Assembly: GCF_009696065.1 (NCBI RefSeq) | Contig: NZ_VUMS01000008.1 | Span: 58,494 to 122,493 of the forward strand | Length of the DNA: 64,000 nt | Origin: Oliverpabstia intestinalis | GTDB taxonomy: Bacteria; Bacillota; Clostridia; Lachnospirales; Lachnospiraceae | Reading direction: 5' to 3' | Shown: positions 62,719 through 64,000 of the stretch, piece by piece | How positions within the stretch are numbered: the first letter of the stretch is position 1 | Layout: the number at the start of each line of letters is the position of its first letter | Position numbers and translations under genes: made by a program | The notes under the pieces: model-generated | Database searches by the model: none | What the model was told of the DNA's origin: nothing | What the model saw: the letters and a program-made list of their open reading frames with translations, nothing else

Positions 62719-63850
62719 GGAACAGATGTTAATTCCATTATGCGGGATATGATGTCTATCATTTTGGAAGGTGCCCTTGATCAGGAACTGGATGAAGAAC
62801 TGGGATATTCCAAGTATGATTATCGAAATAAAGAAACCGATAATTCCAAGAATGGATATTCCCAGAAAACGTTACATACCAGTTACGGAGATATAAGGTG
62901 ACTTCGAACCACAGGTTGTAAAGAAGTATCAGAATTCGATTACACAGGACATGGAAGAAAAGATCATTTCCATGTACGCAAAAGGAATGACTACTGACGA
63001 TATAGAAAGCCACATGCGTGAATTATACGATCTTGAGATCTCCGACAGTACTGTCAGCCGGATTACTGATAAGATCCTGCCAATAGTAAAAGAATGGCAG
63101 GAAAGGCCATTAGAAAGTGTGTATGCTGTTGTATTTATGGATGCGATCCATTTCCATGTCCGTAATGAGGGGCGGATTGTAAAACGTGCTGTTTACATTG
63201 CGATTGGGATCGATATGGAAGGACGTAAGGATGTCCTCGGAATGTATGTTGGTCAAAATGAAAGTTCCAAGTTCTGGCTCTCCATCCTGAATGGCCTGAA
63301 AAACCGGGGTGTAGAAGATATATTGATTGCGTGTGTGGATGGACTGACCGGTTTTCCACAGGCAATTGAAGCAGTATTTCCCCAGACCGAGATCCAGCAG
63401 TGCATAATCCATCAGATCAGAAACACCACGAAATTTGTTTCTTACAAAGAGATCAAACCACTTATGGCAGATCTGAAGCGTGTATATGCAGCTCCTACAG
63501 AAGAAGTTGCATTGGCAGAACTGGACAGCTTTGACGAAAAATGGAGCGGGAAATACCCTAAGATTGCAAAGTCATGGAAAGATAACTGGGCAAATCTTTC
63601 AACGTATTTTAAGTATCCGGAAGCTGTCAGACGTCTGATCTATACCACGAACACGATTGAAGGATTTAACCACCAGCTCCGGAAAGTCACCAAATCCAAG
63701 ACGGTATTTCCATCCGATGACAGTCTCTTGAAAATGCTGTATCTGGCCATGATAGATATCACCAAGAAATGGACGGGACACCGTCAGGATTGGGGACAGA
63801 TCCATTCTCAGCTGGAAATTTTCTTCGAAGAAAGATTGGAAAGGTTATAA
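62719..63850 (+). mobile_element. IS256 family transposase, 5' truncated and internally broken
   Basis: The frame begins at about 62719 with T-D-V-N-S-I-M-R-D-M-M-S-I-I-L, the usual position near residue 50 of IS256 transposases, then DEELGYSKYDYRN and TLHTSYGDI, stopping at 62901. A second frame resumes at G-D-F-E-P-Q-V-V-K-K (about 62897) and runs to L-E-R-L at 63850. The V-E-V-D-(I/V)-P-R-D-R stretch expected between them is missing, pointing to a roughly 26-28 base deletion. Catalytic residues visible: D in FMDAIHFHV, D in ACVDGLTGF and E in NTIEGFNH, so the DDE core is intact but the reading frame is not. No left terminal repeat was found at the junction. Confidence 0.9.
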
Positions 63851-64000
63851 GCAGAATGCATGCTAGGCAGGGCGTACACGCTCAATAGCGAGTACCTCCA
63901 AAATTAAGAGCCGCCTTACGGCAGCCCTGGTTATCAATTCTTTCGAATCCCGTCCGGCAGATTTGGTGACCACGGTAACAGATCATCCAGAAAGGACCGG
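63851..64000. other. Right flank of the transposase remnant
   Basis: Contains two short hairpins (GTAC.CGCT ... AGCGAGTAC; GCCGCCTTACGGC). The right terminal repeat cannot be fixed without a complete copy. No gene seen before the window ends. Confidence 0.4.

Noticed and set aside
1..64000. CRISPR arrays, tRNA and rRNA genes
   Set aside because: I looked for regularly spaced repeats, cloverleaf ends with CCA-adjacent acceptor arms and rRNA-like blocks and saw none; the repeats present are irregularly dispersed single copies.

Overview
The window looks like a chromosomal segment of a Gram-positive, low-to-mid GC, anaerobic spore-forming Clostridia, most likely a Lachnospiraceae (Blautia/Dorea/Ruminococcus-like) gut bacterium. 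The evidence is Spo0A, strong AGGAGG ribosome sites, a Firmicutes LexA box, a T-box and a B12 riboswitch, lipobox signals, the rimP-nusA-ylxR-ylxQ-infB cluster order, and the oxygen-sensitive Fe-S serine dehydratase pair. Almost every gene from 1 to 62.7 kb is on the minus strand; only an IS256-type transposase remnant at the right edge is on the plus strand. I see no tRNA, rRNA or CRISPR array.

Layout, low to high coordinate. (1) 1-3.9 kb: a MarR-controlled heterodimeric ABC exporter. (2) 4-9.2 kb: a zinc-ribbon/YARHG membrane protein, a GlpP-like antiterminator, a sporulation-type D-Ala-D-Ala carboxypeptidase, ScpB/ScpA and a metallophosphoesterase. (3) 9.3-12.9 kb: rny, then recA-recX behind a LexA box. 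(4) 13.2-19.4 kb: glgA, spo0A, cysK, and a CstA-type transporter behind a T-box leader. (5) 19.5-24 kb: an MFS transporter with sdaAB-sdaAA, and an L,D-transpeptidase. (6) 24-32.1 kb: LysR, MATE and a five-gene oligopeptide/nickel-type ABC importer headed by a cobalamin riboswitch. (7) 32.2-40 kb: metal and redox genes: a second LysR, flavodoxin-DUF3793-DUF2325, a wrecked ABC transporter, a ZIP transporter, a zinc/cadmium-type P-ATPase with a separate HMA protein, and a nitroreductase. (8) 40-43 kb: purC and a frameshifted response regulator-GGDEF-EAL gene. (9) 43.2-54.3 kb: the translation/RNA cluster rimP-nusA-ylxR-ylxQ-infB-rbfA-nrnA-truB-ribF-rpsO-pnp. (10) 54.5-58.7 kb: a type II topoisomerase pair. 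(11) 59-64 kb: a low-molecular-weight tyrosine phosphatase, then a decayed mobile island with two unrecognised cargo genes, the C-terminal part of a large serine recombinase, and a broken IS256-family transposase.

Regulatory DNA is the richest layer. There is a T-box on a cstA homologue, a B12 riboswitch on a peptide/nickel-type importer, an ArsR/SmtB-type operator on the HMA/P-ATPase unit, a LexA box on recA, a MarR-type palindrome, and a shared AGTTAGT-N4-ACTAACT-type operator over the promoters of both the ZIP transporter and the DUF2325-DUF3793-flavodoxin operon, which suggests one metal regulon. Several families of short dispersed repeats sit in intergenic regions and create false N-terminal extensions of genes.

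Decay is also visible: a deletion fusing an ABC ATPase to the tail of a membrane protein, a frameshift splitting the GGDEF-EAL gene, a frameshift in the island membrane protein, and truncations of the recombinase and transposase. The best candidate for an undescribed system is the two-gene cargo of the 59.6-61.9 kb island (a 522-residue coiled-coil protein plus a single-pass membrane protein).
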